A stretch of 64,000 nucleotides of DNA from Halobacillus aidingensis (GCF_900104185.1 NZ_FNIZ01000008.1:1-64000), one strand, 5' to 3'; positions 13,264 to 22,537 are shown, numbered from the stretch's first letter. Notes: generated by a model not told the origin, from the letters alone. Translations and numbers: made by a program.

Positions 13264-16200
13264 ATCTGTTCCCCCCTCGCTCTCATTCGTCCTCTTGTGT
13301 GATTATCATCAATTTCTTTATAAAACTTATATGTCCCTTTCGCGAGCTGAAGTCCATCAAGTTCACTAATGAATGTAGCTTCTAAGTTAACTTCAATCGG
13401 CTGATTATTGTTCCCTTGTAACCTTCGTTCAATTTGTGCAGCAGATCCAGGAGTACTAATGCCTTCCGCATAAGCCGGCGTGCTGTTTAGAGATCGAAGG
13501 ATTCTTTTGGATTCTTCGTGAGTAAAGACTTGAGAACCTACCGGAAGGTCAGCTATCCCAAAATTAAGCATTGACCACTTATTTCCGAGTTTGGCTAACT
13601 CGAATCCTTCTTCACCAACTAACGCTGGACCGCCTGGATGATAATTCGTTCCATCAGCATAAGATAATCCTTTATGCATCTTTTCGTAAATATTTACATA
13701 CTTGGATACTGGCGTAGATAACTTAGAATCAAGCGTGGCCCAGTAATTTGCAGGTCTTTCTTTTAAATAGATGTCTTTGTTAATATCCTCTCTAGCACGT
13801 TGGTTTATTTGATCTAGTTCACCTTTAGCAGATTGCAGTTTACTAATTTGCTCGTTTAGCTCTGCATTTCTTTCTTGATGAATAGTTGTATTTATTTGTC
13901 CTTTCCTTAACAAATCATCATTTTGCGACTTTTGAGTTTCTAATTTAGATATTTCATTATCTAATTGTGTTAACCCTTGCCCCTTTTTCGCATTTAAACC
14001 AACTTGTTTTAGAATAATTTCCTCATACTTAAAGACGATGTTTTCAGCTTCCTTCAGTTTCTCTCGAGTTGTCTTTAAGTCTTCTTGGTTTACCATTAAT
14101 TCTTTACCATACTTGTCCCTTAATCTGTCGTGAGTATCAAGTTGGTTTAACAATTCTTCTTTCTTATCAATTTCAATTAGCAGCTGGTCTTCTAGTCTTT
14201 TCTTTTGAAGACCGGTGGAACTTTCAATTTCTTTCTCCAAGTCTTTAATTAACTGCCTTTGCCCTTTTAATTCTCCCTCCGTTTCTAACCGTGCATTTGC
14301 ATTTTTTTGAATATCCTTTTGAGTGTCTTCCTGATCCTTCATAAGCCGCGCCTTATCTTCTTCAAGGCCTTTCATAGTTTCTAAGGTATCTACAAGTTCC
14401 TTCCTTGTTTCCTCCTTAAGGATTCTTCTTTGCTCATCGTTGTACTCCTTAACTGCATTGGTGTTTTCTGACCATGCATTTCCTTGGTTACTAATAACCT
14501 TTTCTGTTTCAGGAGCTATTTCAATAATGTCATTATTTAAACCAATGAACTCGGACATCTCTTCGTTCGTCAACCCGCTTTTTTCTAGCAGCTTACCTTG
14601 TTCATCTTTCAATTTTTCAATGATAGTAGGTGCATTTGTTTCTGCAAGTTCTGATTGAATATCCATAAAACGAAGCATCTCTGAATTTGATAATTCGTTC
14701 TTTGTTTTCAACTCATTAAAACGATTAATTAATTCATCCGTTTGCTTTATTTCTTTCTGCATGGCTTCAATTTTTTCGACATTAGCAGAACTATAATCAT
14801 CAGAAGCTTTCACAGCTTCATAAATTGCTATACCGAGACCACCAAACCCTGCTATTGCTAAACCTACCGGTCCACCCTTACTAACTATCCGCATCAAAGC
14901 GCCGCCGGCTCCCTTAGTTCCGCTCTTTCCACCTAAAGCAGTAGTGAGAAAACCTAATCCTTTAGTTAACCCTCCAACCGCTCCACTGGCAGTACCTATC
15001 ATGTACGCGGCGGGTCCGACAGCAGCTGCAATTCCTGCCCAAGTAATGATGTTTTTCTGGGTTTTTTCATCAAGATCTCCGAACCATCGAGCTAAATCGG
15101 TAAGCTTTTCTACACCATCTGTAAGCACAGGAAGCAAATGAGTAGAAAACTGTATGGACAATTCTTCAAAGGCTGACTTTAAAGCCGCAACATTTCCTGC
15201 TGCATTGTCCTGCATCGTGTCTGCCATTTCATTCAAGGCATTATCTGAATCTGCCACACTATACTTAAGATCTTTGTATTCTTTATCCAGACCATCTAAT
15301 AAGCCTTGGAAAGACTTCAGGTGCTCTTTACCGGCAATCATGGAAATGTATTGAGCCTTTTGCTCGTCGGTCATGTTTTTGGTTCGATCTCTAACAAGTT
15401 CTAGAGTCTCTTCCAAGCCAATAAAATTACCTTCTGTGTCAAAGGCTGAAATGCCTAACTCTTCCATCGCTTCACCGGCTTGTCCAGCCCCACTTGTGAG
15501 GTTAACTAAGATGGCATTCATCGCTCGCCCTGCTTCACTACCTTTAAGACCCCTGTTTGCTAATAATCCGAGTGACGCAATGGACTCAGACAAAGGCACA
15601 TTGAACTGAGCAAAGTTACCACCTGCAATAAGGAAGGCATCCATAAGCTGATCCATGCTTGTATTCGATGTACGAGAAGCTTCTGCAACCATATCAAGGT
15701 ATTGAGGTAAATCACTTACTTCAAGCTGCAAAGCAGACAATGAATCCGTAACTAAATCACTCGCGCGGCCCAAGTCAATGTTTGCCGCTTCAGATAAGCG
15801 AAGGATAGGTTCTAATCCACCAAGCATTTCTTGGGTATCCCAACCGGCTAAAGCCATATAGTTTAGACCGTCCGCCGCTTCACTTGCTGATTTAGTCGTG
15901 CTTGCACCCATCTCCCGCGCTTTTTCTTCCAGCAATGCCAGGTCATCACCAGTTGCTCCAGAAGTAGCCTGAACTTGTGACATTGACTTTTCAAAGTCCA
16001 TTCCTGTTCTAACCATCAACGCTCCGAATCCTAAGATTGGAGTGGACACGCCCATGGTCCAATTCCGACCGAAATCTCGAGCTCCTCGTCCGAACTGTTG
16101 CATCTTATCCCCGGCCGTATCCAATTGCGTACCTATGCGCTTCCATGGATTCACTTGGCGCTCTAACTGTTCATTCACTCTCTTAAGTTGAGTCTCAGTT

Positions 16201-16523
16201 TTATTCAAAGAGCTTACTGCATTGTTATATTGTGCAGATAAGTTCTTGGTTTGTTGAGCATCTTCACCCTTCACCCGCTTTGATTCTTCATATCTACGAC
16301 GAAGCTCACTAACTCGGGCCTCTTGGGTCTTGTACTTTCTAGAAAGGATGTCAGATTGCCTGGATAAACCTTCAGTGCTTCGCTGGTACTCCTTACTAGT
16401 AGACTTTAAAACATTCATCTCCGAGCGAAGACCTTTTAAGTCAGATCGTACAGAGGTGAGGTTGAAGTTTTTATCATCCAAGCTTAGTTTTGTTTGTAAA
16501 TTACCGAGTTCTTTTGTAGCCAT
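13260..16523 (-). CDS. Tail tape measure protein
   Basis: A 1087-residue tape measure protein. It has an N-terminal coiled coil (residues 20-130), the TP901-type core (MDFEKSMSQVQATSGATGDD at about 178-197, with TKSASEAADGLNYMALAGWD), hydrophobic segments around 490-570 (WAGIAAAVGPAAYMIG, GGPVGLAIAGFGGLGIAIYE) and a second long coiled coil (590-930). The core sets tail length; at roughly 0.15 nm per residue it predicts a tail of about 160 nm, which fits a siphovirus. A GGAGGCAGGAG site precedes the ATG. Confidence 0.95.
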   Translation of the reverse strand: MATKELGNLQTKLSLDDKNFNLTSVRSDLKGLRSEMNVLKSTSKEYQRSTEGLSRQSDILSRKYKTQEARVSELRRRYEESKRVKGEDAQQTKNLSAQYNNAVSSLNKTETQLKRVNEQLERQVNPWKRIGTQLDTAGDKMQQFGRGARDFGRNWTMGVSTPILGFGALMVRTGMDFEKSMSQVQATSGATGDDLALLEEKAREMGASTTKSASEAADGLNYMALAGWDTQEMLGGLEPILRLSEAANIDLGRASDLVTDSLSALQLEVSDLPQYLDMVAEASRTSNTSMDQLMDAFLIAGGNFAQFNVPLSESIASLGLLANRGLKGSEAGRAMNAILVNLTSGAGQAGEAMEELGISAFDTEGNFIGLEETLELVRDRTKNMTDEQKAQYISMIAGKEHLKSFQGLLDGLDKEYKDLKYSVADSDNALNEMADTMQDNAAGNVAALKSAFEELSIQFSTHLLPVLTDGVEKLTDLARWFGDLDEKTQKNIITWAGIAAAVGPAAYMIGTASGAVGGLTKGLGFLTTALGGKSGTKGAGGALMRIVSKGGPVGLAIAGFGGLGIAIYEAVKASDDYSSANVEKIEAMQKEIKQTDELINRFNELKTKNELSNSEMLRFMDIQSELAETNAPTIIEKLKDEQGKLLEKSGLTNEEMSEFIGLNNDIIEIAPETEKVISNQGNAWSENTNAVKEYNDEQRRILKEETRKELVDTLETMKGLEEDKARLMKDQEDTQKDIQKNANARLETEGELKGQRQLIKDLEKEIESSTGLQKKRLEDQLLIEIDKKEELLNQLDTHDRLRDKYGKELMVNQEDLKTTREKLKEAENIVFKYEEIILKQVGLNAKKGQGLTQLDNEISKLETQKSQNDDLLRKGQINTTIHQERNAELNEQISKLQSAKGELDQINQRAREDINKDIYLKERPANYWATLDSKLSTPVSKYVNIYEKMHKGLSYADGTNYHPGGPALVGEEGFELAKLGNKWSMLNFGIADLPVGSQVFTHEESKRILRSLNSTPAYAEGISTPGSAAQIERRLQGNNNQPIEVNLEATFISELDGLQLAKGTYKFYKEIDDNHTRGRMRARGEQI

Positions 16524-16535
16524 ACTCCTGCCTCC

Positions 16536-17065
16536 TTACCATACATCCGCTAAATAAACGTCTTCGCTTGGAGACGCTGTTTCATCCTGAAAAAGACTAT
16601 AAAAAAAGTGGACGTCCATCTCATCGATCTGAGACATCGTCCACTTTGGTGCATAAGGTTCTTTGGGGAACATTAGCTGCTTATATAGGTCCTTAATGTT
16701 TTGATATTCTTTCTGTTGGGCTTCTTGAAGGGAAGAGAGCGTTTCTTCTAACGTTCTTCCCTCGTCACGTTTCCCTGATCATCATCCGTTCCTTCAGATG
16801 ATTTAAAACCGTACACCGCTTCAAATGTTTTCTTGACCATTTGCTCATACGGAATCCCCCAGTAAAGCTCCTCGAGGGTGAATTGTTCCCTAAAAACAAT
16901 TTTCTGAATGACAGTAGCAATCTCATCGAATTGTTCAGGAGTAGGGTTGTCCAGATCAAGACTTTCATCCGCTTCAAACTCTAACCATTTACGTTTAGCT
17001 AACATTGGCACGAAGGGAGCTGTGAATATTTTTTTCTTCCCATCAATCAGCAATTCAATTTGCAA
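16536..17065 (-). CDS. Tail assembly chaperone, long form made by -1 frameshift (gpG-T type)
   Basis: The second chaperone frame has no start of its own. It is open in the -1 frame from the last codons of the short form to a TAA at 16536 and encodes about 75 residues (including FPKEPYAPKWTMSQIDEMDV and ending DVYLADVW). The two frames overlap over GGGAAAC at 16769-16775, in the register G GGA AAC. Slippage there gives a fusion of about 176 residues. The long form recruits the tape measure protein and the short form coats it, as with lambda G and G-T. The tape measure gene starts 13 bases after its stop. Confidence 0.85.
16748..17065 (-). CDS. Tail assembly chaperone, short form (gpG type)
   Basis: A 105-residue protein (for example KRKWLEFEADESLDLDN, with an acidic C-terminus) between the tail tube gene and the tape measure gene, the fixed place of the G-type chaperone. 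The start is a TTG at 17065 after GGAGGG. It is the main translation product; a fraction of ribosomes shift at GGGAAAC near its end. Confidence 0.85.
   Translation of the reverse strand: MQIELLIDGKKKIFTAPFVPMLAKRKWLEFEADESLDLDNPTPEQFDEIATVIQKIVFREQFTLEELYWGIPYEQMVKKTFEAVYGFKSSEGTDDDQGNVTREER
16769..16775 (-). promoter_or_regulatory. Slippery heptamer GGGAAAC for -1 frameshift
   Basis: Read on the minus strand, the short chaperone codons are CAG GGA AAC GTG, which places G GGA AAC in the exact X XXY YYZ register. The -1 frame is closed upstream by TGA TGA and open from here on, so the shift must occur between these stops and the TAG of the short form; this heptamer is the only classical site in that interval. 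Confidence 0.85.
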
Positions 17066-17077
17066 CTATAACCCTCC

Positions 17078-17656
17078 TTAGACTTGCGCTACCCAGTCTT
17101 TATTAATAACTGAATCGAACCATTCGTCAAAAATAGCCGTGTCTGTAATAGATTCATCTTCACTCCATGCACGGATTTTCTCTTCTCCGTCATCCAAACG
17201 AGGAATAGCTTCACCTGCAAGGTTTCGCGTTTGATACGTTGGCGTTTCTTCTTTAGTGTTCATGTTTTCCTCTGCAGGTGCGAATTGAATGCGATAAATC
17301 CAGAAGTAGTCGTATCCACCGCGAGCATTTTCAGCCCGGCCGCCTACAGCTACATAAGGAGCTTTATCACTCGCATTGTCTGAAATCGTTCCATTCGAGT
17401 TAACTGTTTTTCCAAGCAGATCCGCTTCTACTTCTTTTTCCAAATAAGCTGTATTCAAAGTGACCGCTGTTGGACCTTTGTTGGAATCAGAAAATAGAAC
17501 CTTGTCATCAGCACGTAAGTTGGCACGGTTAACGGCCGGCTGCAAGTTGAACGCAATCGCAGGCCCTAATGGTTTTGGTGTATCGTATGTTGTGGATTCA
17601 TCACTTTCAGTCTGGATCACCGCGTAATGCAAATCTTTTAGACCTTTTAAAGCCAT
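17078..17656 (-). CDS. Major tail tube protein
   Basis: A 192-residue protein of the phi13-type major tail protein family: a conserved start ALKGLKDLHYAVIQTE, a central GGRAENARGGYDYFWIYRIQ region and a C-terminal DEWFDSVI. It polymerises into the tail tube. Its place between the connector genes and the tail chaperones agrees. The long form of some phages has an Ig-like domain; this one does not. Confidence 0.9.
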   Translation of the reverse strand: MALKGLKDLHYAVIQTESDESTTYDTPKPLGPAIAFNLQPAVNRANLRADDKVLFSDSNKGPTAVTLNTAYLEKEVEADLLGKTVNSNGTISDNASDKAPYVAVGGRAENARGGYDYFWIYRIQFAPAEENMNTKEETPTYQTRNLAGEAIPRLDDGEEKIRAWSEDESITDTAIFDEWFDSVINKDWVAQV

Positions 17657-17669
17657 AATTCAACACTCC

Positions 17670-17999
17670 TCAATTTTGTGTAGTTTTCGCTTGATAATTG
17701 AATCTCATAATTTTTCTGTAAAGCTGCAGATCTTCCACATAATCTTCGTTTTCAAAGACCTTCATAAACCCAGCATTTTTCATCAATTCTCGCGCATTGT
17801 CCGCAAGGGTTTCTGGGTTTCCTTTGGTGAATACATCTATTTGGATGGTGTATTCAGTTTCAATTTCTACATCATCAGCGTGAGCATAAGGAACTTCCCA
17901 GTATGAAAATACGATGTAGGGGCTTTCTCCACCTAAATATCGCAATTTAGCAATCGGAACATTTAAAGGCGACAATGTGGACTTAACCAAATTATTCAT
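17670..17999 (-). CDS. Tail completion/terminator protein
   Basis: A 109-residue protein with LRYLGGESPYIVFSYWEVP and TEYTIQIDVFTKGN, the alternating pattern of siphophage tail terminator/minor tail proteins such as DUF3168-type families. It lies directly before the tail tube gene and overlaps the HK97-gp10-like gene by 4 bases. It probably caps the tail tube and joins it to the head. The exact family is not certain. Confidence 0.8.
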   Translation of the reverse strand: MNNLVKSTLSPLNVPIAKLRYLGGESPYIVFSYWEVPYAHADDVEIETEYTIQIDVFTKGNPETLADNARELMKNAGFMKVFENEDYVEDLQLYRKIMRFNYQAKTTQN

Positions 18000-18406
18000 A
18001 ATTTCATCACCTTCTTCAGCTCCGTCTCATACGCATCTAAAATACCAGGCCTACTCAACTCCATAGCAATGGAAGCAAAAGGACGTGGTGGAATGAAGCG
18101 TTTAGCTCGCACGTTGTAATATCCCATTTCATGAAAGTACAAATAAAACCCGGGAGCCGCTACGCCCCCGGGGGTTCCTACATATATAGAATCATCTTTC
18201 ACTTTAGACATGACAATGGACTCTCTTGCTTCCCCTGATCTTTCAACTAACCCATGGGAGTACACTTCTTCTTTCATGCGGTCGCGCAACACTTCCGCTG
18301 CTTTACGAAGGGCCTTGTTTTTCACCCTTTTGACATTGACCTCGAGTTTTTCCAACTCAGAAATCAATTCGTCAATCCCTTCAAATTGCACTTCCATGTT
18401 CATCAT
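17996..18406 (-). CDS. HK97 gp10-like head-tail joining/tail protein
   Basis: A 136-residue protein with the HK97-gp10 pattern: VQFEGIDELISELEKLEVNV at the start, the helix KALRKAAEVLRDRMKE, the loop GTPGGVAAPGFYLYFHEMGY and PPRPFASIAMELS. It belongs to the neck between head and tail. Several near-coincident starts exist (18406, 18403, 18397); AAGGATG favours one of the last two. Confidence 0.88.
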   Translation of the reverse strand: MMNMEVQFEGIDELISELEKLEVNVKRVKNKALRKAAEVLRDRMKEEVYSHGLVERSGEARESIVMSKVKDDSIYVGTPGGVAAPGFYLYFHEMGYYNVRAKRFIPPRPFASIAMELSRPGILDAYETELKKVMKL

Positions 18407-18719
18407 CCTTACGCATACAAACTAACTCAATTTTTTCTCCTTTTTCGTATGTGCGTTTAATGACATACTCAACGTCTTCGCCTTTTTCTTCATAAAGCAA
18501 TTTCGTTTCGTTGTCATAATCAACCAAACGCACCTCGAACATTTTGCTGAGAGAGAAACCATTTAATCGAGCTTGGTAAAACTCATTACTGTGTACACTT
18601 TTCCGGTTTGCAAAGACTTCCCTGATATCTCCCGGTGTCTGGACAGGGTACCCATCTTCATCATACTCACCTTGAGTAGTATTAGGTACTAACTTAACGA
18701 TTTCACTCCACCTGGCCAT
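18381..18719 (-). CDS. Head closure/head-tail adaptor protein
   Basis: A 112-residue protein, beta-rich with EIVKLVPNTTQGEYDEDGYP and YVIKRTYEKGEKIELVC, as in phage head-tail joining proteins of the SPP1 gp16 type. The ATG at 18719 has GGCGGG about 9 bases upstream. It overlaps both neighbours, in keeping with the standard order connector, adaptor, gp10, terminator. Confidence 0.82.
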   Translation of the reverse strand: MARWSEIVKLVPNTTQGEYDEDGYPVQTPGDIREVFANRKSVHSNEFYQARLNGFSLSKMFEVRLVDYDNETKLLYEEKGEDVEYVIKRTYEKGEKIELVCMRKDDEHGSAI

Positions 18720-18993
18720 TGTAATCACCCGCCAACGCTAAATGACTCTTTAGCATTTCATAAGACTTCGTGAATCGTTCTGCTTCATCGTTGTCATAAC
18801 CGAAGTTAGCTTTGCAATAAACGATGATGGCTCTTTCAATAAGAGGATCAGTTTGATTTTCTTGATCAACAATGCTTTTGTCTACTCCAGATTGAACCAA
18901 ATCAGCCTTTGCCGCTGCAATAAGACCTGTTACTTCAATGTCGAAGGCTGTATTTTTCAATCTTAGAGCCGTTTTAACCTTACTCTCCAGCAT
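18703..18993 (-). CDS. Head-tail connector (gp6-like) protein
   Basis: A 96-residue, all-helical protein with ALRLKNTAFDIEVTGLIAAA and RAIIVYCKANFGYDNDEAER, the signature of the phage gp6-like/DNA-packaging connector family. It binds under the portal. It overlaps the upstream acidic protein gene by 14 bases. Confidence 0.9.
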   Translation of the reverse strand: MLESKVKTALRLKNTAFDIEVTGLIAAAKADLVQSGVDKSIVDQENQTDPLIERAIIVYCKANFGYDNDEAERFTKSYEMLKSHLALAGDYNGQVE

Positions 18994-19279
18994 CTAGATC
19001 ACTTTGCGCTTTTTGAGCTTCTTCTTTCCCCTTCACTTTTTCACCATTGGACAATTCATAGTACCCACCGCCGCTGTGCTTCGGAAATTCATTCTCTTCA
19101 TTACCTTCTTCACCCTTATCCTCTGGAGGGTGTTTACTTTCTTCGAGATAACCTTTCTCCTGAAGGTAAGAAATACGATCAGGAGATTCTGTTTCATATG
19201 TGGATCCAACTTCATGCTTCTCTTTCGTGTCTTTATCGATAAAGGTACTAGCCACAACAGCTTTTAATTTTTCACTCAT
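18980..19279 (-). CDS. Acidic phage protein between capsid and connector genes
   Basis: A 99-residue protein rich in Glu, Lys and Gly. Residues 1-45 resemble small SH3-like or helix-extended-loop-helix folds (ASTFIDKDTKEKHEVGSTYE, then ISYLQEKGYLEE), and the C-terminus has GGGYYELSNGEKVKGKEEA, a pattern common to this position in Firmicutes phages. Its function is not known to me; a head-completion role is inferred from position. Confidence 0.75.
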   Translation of the reverse strand: MSEKLKAVVASTFIDKDTKEKHEVGSTYETESPDRISYLQEKGYLEESKHPPEDKGEEGNEENEFPKHSGGGYYELSNGEKVKGKEEAQKAQSDLDAGE

Positions 19280-19304
19280 TAGAATTCCTCCTTTTTATTT
19301 ACTC

Positions 19305-20585
19305 TTAAACCGTAGGTGCTTTTTGCAATAGTAGAACGTTTTGAGCATCAGCAAGTTTACCGTCAGCGATTAGGGTAGTCTTATGAACATACTCATCTGT
19401 ATCTTCATCGAAGTACTTCTTGTAACGGTATTGCATGTTTGAGTTCAAGAGGTAGTCCTTCAAGTTAGCAAAAAAGGCAAAAGTAGCATCATCAGCTGCA
19501 CCTGTGAATGTTGGCAAGTACTCTTCTACCGCAATAACTTCATAACCCAAGAATCGACGTTGCGGGCGACCGTCCACTCCATAGTTAACTCGAGCGACTG
19601 GCTGTCCGTTAGAATCCGTCATACCTAGAATGTACTTGTCAAAGTCAACCTTTGTCATAACGAGAGCAACCTTACCTTCAGCAGAGAGTGGAAGTTTAGA
19701 AACGTGTTCTGCCCACTTTTCATAAGACTTCAGATCCGCTTCCGCTACTGAAGAGGTATTTGTTACTCGAGTATCATTAACGATACCAAGAGGTTGCTTT
19801 GTACCAGTACCCGCTACAATACCTTCTTCCAATGCCACAATCATAGCTTCATAGACATTATCTACAATCGTTGTTTCAAAGATATCCATAGAAACTGTAT
19901 CTGCTTCTAGGGTAACGGCCACGCGACATTGTAGCTTGTGGTAAGCAAACGTGACTTCTCCGGTTGTTTTCTTTTGTTTAGCAGAAGTCATACCCTCGTC
20001 TGTCCAAGTTGCTACTGGCTTAACGTTAGAAGTCGGGACCGTCACACCGCCTTTGACATTGGACTGCGTAACGCGAGAAAAGATCATGCCATAAGCTCTC
20101 ATCTTTTCAACGATACGATTGATGACCGTTTGCGGAATTACTGTCCCTACATCCCCAGTAGCTGTTGTCGCTCGTTTTTCTAGGACTTCAGACTTTTCAC
20201 CACGAAGAACAAAGTTCATGAAGGCTTCACGGTATTCTTCAGAAGCTGTTCCTCTTTCTTCGCGTTTTTCTGGTTTTTGACTGCCGCCGTTGAAAGTTTC
20301 AATGGTACGATACTCTCCGCTTCCACCTTCAATTTCTTGCACACCAGCCATCAAACGTTCACGCTGTTCAATCTTCTCTTCTTCTTCTTTCAATTCACGA
20401 AGTTCTGTTTCCAGCTTATCCAAATCTACATCTTCTTCTTTTTCAAGAGAAGTACGGATTTCAGCCTTACGATCCTTAATCTCTTTCAGACGCTCTTGCT
20501 TTTTACCGTTGAAAAACTGAAGATCACCCAGTTTCAAAAAGTTAAGGCGTTGTACGGCTTTGAACAATTCTTTTGATTTCGTCAT
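19305..20585 (-). CDS. Major capsid protein, HK97 fold
   Basis: A 426-residue precursor. The N-terminal ~100 residues form a charged coiled coil (EKEEDVDLDKLETELRELKE), the scaffolding delta domain that the upstream protease removes. The rest matches the HK97 capsid family: VGTVIPQTVINRIVEKMRAY, AYHKLQCRVAVTLEAD, VAGTGTKQPLGI and PQRRFLGYEVIAVEEYLP. It forms the icosahedral head. The next gene upstream is the protease, as usual. Confidence 0.95.
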   Translation of the reverse strand: MTKSKELFKAVQRLNFLKLGDLQFFNGKKQERLKEIKDRKAEIRTSLEKEEDVDLDKLETELRELKEEEEKIEQRERLMAGVQEIEGGSGEYRTIETFNGGSQKPEKREERGTASEEYREAFMNFVLRGEKSEVLEKRATTATGDVGTVIPQTVINRIVEKMRAYGMIFSRVTQSNVKGGVTVPTSNVKPVATWTDEGMTSAKQKKTTGEVTFAYHKLQCRVAVTLEADTVSMDIFETTIVDNVYEAMIVALEEGIVAGTGTKQPLGIVNDTRVTNTSSVAEADLKSYEKWAEHVSKLPLSAEGKVALVMTKVDFDKYILGMTDSNGQPVARVNYGVDGRPQRRFLGYEVIAVEEYLPTFTGAADDATFAFFANLKDYLLNSNMQYRYKKYFDEDTDEYVHKTTLIADGKLADAQNVLLLQKAPTV

Positions 20586-20598
20586 TTTGCATTCCCCT

Positions 20599-21189
20599 TT
20601 ACAAATAAGTTTCTAAAATTAATTTCTTGCGTTTTTCTATAGCTGCTGATTTCTCCATCCGCTCTTTAACCGGATCGTGCCCCCTGGCACTTACTTCCGA
20701 ATCAGGGTAAGCAGGAAAGGCCACAGCACTAACCTCAAACAATCTTGCTTCAGAAATGGTCCTCACAATGTTATCTTCATCGGATTCATCCCACTCTTGT
20801 TTCTTCATTCTGAAACCAAAGCTCACGCCATCTACATCCCCACGTTTAATGGATTCATAAGTGTCTTTTCCAAGTGTTGTATTCGGAAGATCCAATTCAA
20901 AACGAAGACCTACATTGTCTTCCGTCAAACGAAGTGTCTTGTTTTTAGTTCGACCAAGCACTTGGGAAACGTCATGAGACCATAAAAAACGCTGATCATC
21001 ATTTTTAAGGGAGTCAGCGAAAGCACCTTTTTTAAATTGTTCTCTAAAGCGACGGAAAAAGCCTAACACTTCGGATTTCTTTTCCCATTTAACAGCATAA
21101 CCGGAGACGGTTTTTGTTCCATCATCCTTCTCCCTGACTTCCACCGCTTCCGTTGTTAGCTCCCTTTGCTCCACCTTTTCTTCGTCCAC
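20599..21189 (-). CDS. Prohead protease, HK97 family
   Basis: A 196-residue serine protease (peptidase U35) that cuts the capsid scaffold. The pattern KTVSGYAVKWEKKSE, FAFA-like KGAFADSLKN, RFLWSHDVSQVLGRTKN (with the conserved His) and DVDGVSFGFRM (with the conserved Ser) is visible. The GTG at 21189 is chosen because AAAGGGGGTG lies upstream; this gives a 68-base overlap with the portal gene in another frame, which is large. Confidence 0.92.
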   Translation of the reverse strand: MDEEKVEQRELTTEAVEVREKDDGTKTVSGYAVKWEKKSEVLGFFRRFREQFKKGAFADSLKNDDQRFLWSHDVSQVLGRTKNKTLRLTEDNVGLRFELDLPNTTLGKDTYESIKRGDVDGVSFGFRMKKQEWDESDEDNIVRTISEARLFEVSAVAFPAYPDSEVSARGHDPVKERMEKSAAIEKRKKLILETYL

Positions 21190-22375
21190 TCTTCTCACCC
21201 CCTTTAGATTTAGCATCAACTTCTTCAGTGTCCAAACGCATGATCAACTTGTCTCCTCCATCAACCGGAGGCAAGTTCAATACTCGTCTCCATTCATTAG
21301 GAGTCATAGCAGCACGATCGACAAGCTGAACGAGATTCAACTTCGTCTCCATAGATGCATATTGAAGATTGGATGATTCAAAAATGATTTTGTTTCCATG
21401 TGATCGCTCTGTACGGGAAAATATCTTCCTGGTGTATTCCCCTGCCAACTGCATGGCCACAGGTTCAATGGATGATTCATAAAAGGCATTCCATTGATCT
21501 TCTGTGTATTTACTCTGGACAATATCTTCATTGGTATTGAAAAAATTATAGATACGCCTTGTTTGCTCAATCATTTGTTTAGAATCCGGGACAAAGTTAT
21601 GCGGTGTAACTTGTTCTGCGTTATATCTTCCATCTGCACCCGCAGCTCCCCCGGTACCTTCAATGTCCAAGTAATTCTTGGTGAAGTCATCCACTGCTTT
21701 TTTAACGTCTTCAGGCTTTAATACTTGATCAAATTTAAGTATCCACTTAACAACCGCGCTATTTTTGATCGCCTGCTTAATACCTTGATCGATTGTGTTC
21801 ACGACTTCCATCAGTTCACCAAGAGCATCCCCCGGATTGTCACCGAAAAGGTCATGATTGTTGAAATCTTGGCGAAGATGAATGATATCTACATATGGTG
21901 CAATTAGTTGTTTTCCGTTTCTGAAATAGAATCTAAGATATATATCTCCTAATGGACCTTCCAACATTTCTACAGACGTTGCAGGTACTGGGTACACTTC
22001 TATAGGATCAAAAGTTTCTTCATCACGTTTAATCAGAGCAAATGCGTTATTGTTCAGCTCTAATTGAACAGCCATTTTCTCCTGAAAGACTTGTCCAGTC
22101 ATTAAGGGGTTGGGTTCCTCGAGCAAGAATCTTATATTTCTGTTAGGGTTTGTTTGAAACCCTTGGTCATTGTCTCTGATATGTTTTGCTAGTAACTTCC
22201 CTATTGCCTTTGCTTTCGGTCGGATACATGCTCTGACGATGTCACTTTTGTATAGGTCGCCGTTCCAGTCATAAAACCCTTCTCCAACATCGGTAATCAT
22301 TTTGTATGTGGATTTTGTTTGGGGATTGGTTAGCTTTTTACCAAACATCCATTCCATTAATCCCAGTTTACTCAC
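21122..22375 (-). CDS. Phage portal protein, HK97 family
   Basis: A 417-residue portal: YKSDIVRACIRPKAKAIGKL, ELNNNAFALIKRD, DIIHLRQDF and the C-terminal half with the TEDQWNAFYESSIEPVAMQL region. It forms the dodecameric ring through which DNA enters. The last ~40 residues are Gly/Lys/Ser-rich and overlap the start of the protease gene, so this tail may be dictated by the overlapping frame. Confidence 0.95.
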   Translation of the reverse strand: MSKLGLMEWMFGKKLTNPQTKSTYKMITDVGEGFYDWNGDLYKSDIVRACIRPKAKAIGKLLAKHIRDNDQGFQTNPNRNIRFLLEEPNPLMTGQVFQEKMAVQLELNNNAFALIKRDEETFDPIEVYPVPATSVEMLEGPLGDIYLRFYFRNGKQLIAPYVDIIHLRQDFNNHDLFGDNPGDALGELMEVVNTIDQGIKQAIKNSAVVKWILKFDQVLKPEDVKKAVDDFTKNYLDIEGTGGAAGADGRYNAEQVTPHNFVPDSKQMIEQTRRIYNFFNTNEDIVQSKYTEDQWNAFYESSIEPVAMQLAGEYTRKIFSRTERSHGNKIIFESSNLQYASMETKLNLVQLVDRAAMTPNEWRRVLNLPPVDGGDKLIMRLDTEEVDAKSKGGEKSGRRKGGAKGANNGSGGSQGEG

Positions 22376-22400
22376 CCCCTTAAATCATGATCGCGGTGAA

Positions 22401-22523
22401 TTATTTTAACTTTTTGTATACGTCAGCGATTCGATCCAAACGTTCCAATCTTTGATTCTGATTTTTAATTCGTTTTGCTTCGTTTATCTCTTTCTTCAAG
22501 ACTTTCTTCATACTCCGCTTCAT
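22401..22523 (-). CDS. Small coiled-coil protein between terminase and portal
   Basis: A 40-residue, very basic, helical peptide (MKRSMKKVLKKEINEAKRIK at the start) with an AGGAGGC site before the ATG at 22523. It fills the gap between the terminase and portal genes. Small proteins of this kind at this locus are seen in other HK97-type Firmicutes phages; function unknown. Confidence 0.65.
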   Translation of the reverse strand: MKRSMKKVLKKEINEAKRIKNQNQRLERLDRIADVYKKLK

Positions 22524-22537
22524 AATCGCCTGCCTCC

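Noticed and set aside
16765-16977. Open frame overlapping the short tail chaperone
   Set aside because: It is in the frame that ends before the slippery site and is not the frame of the chaperone extension; the true second product continues in the other frame to 16536.
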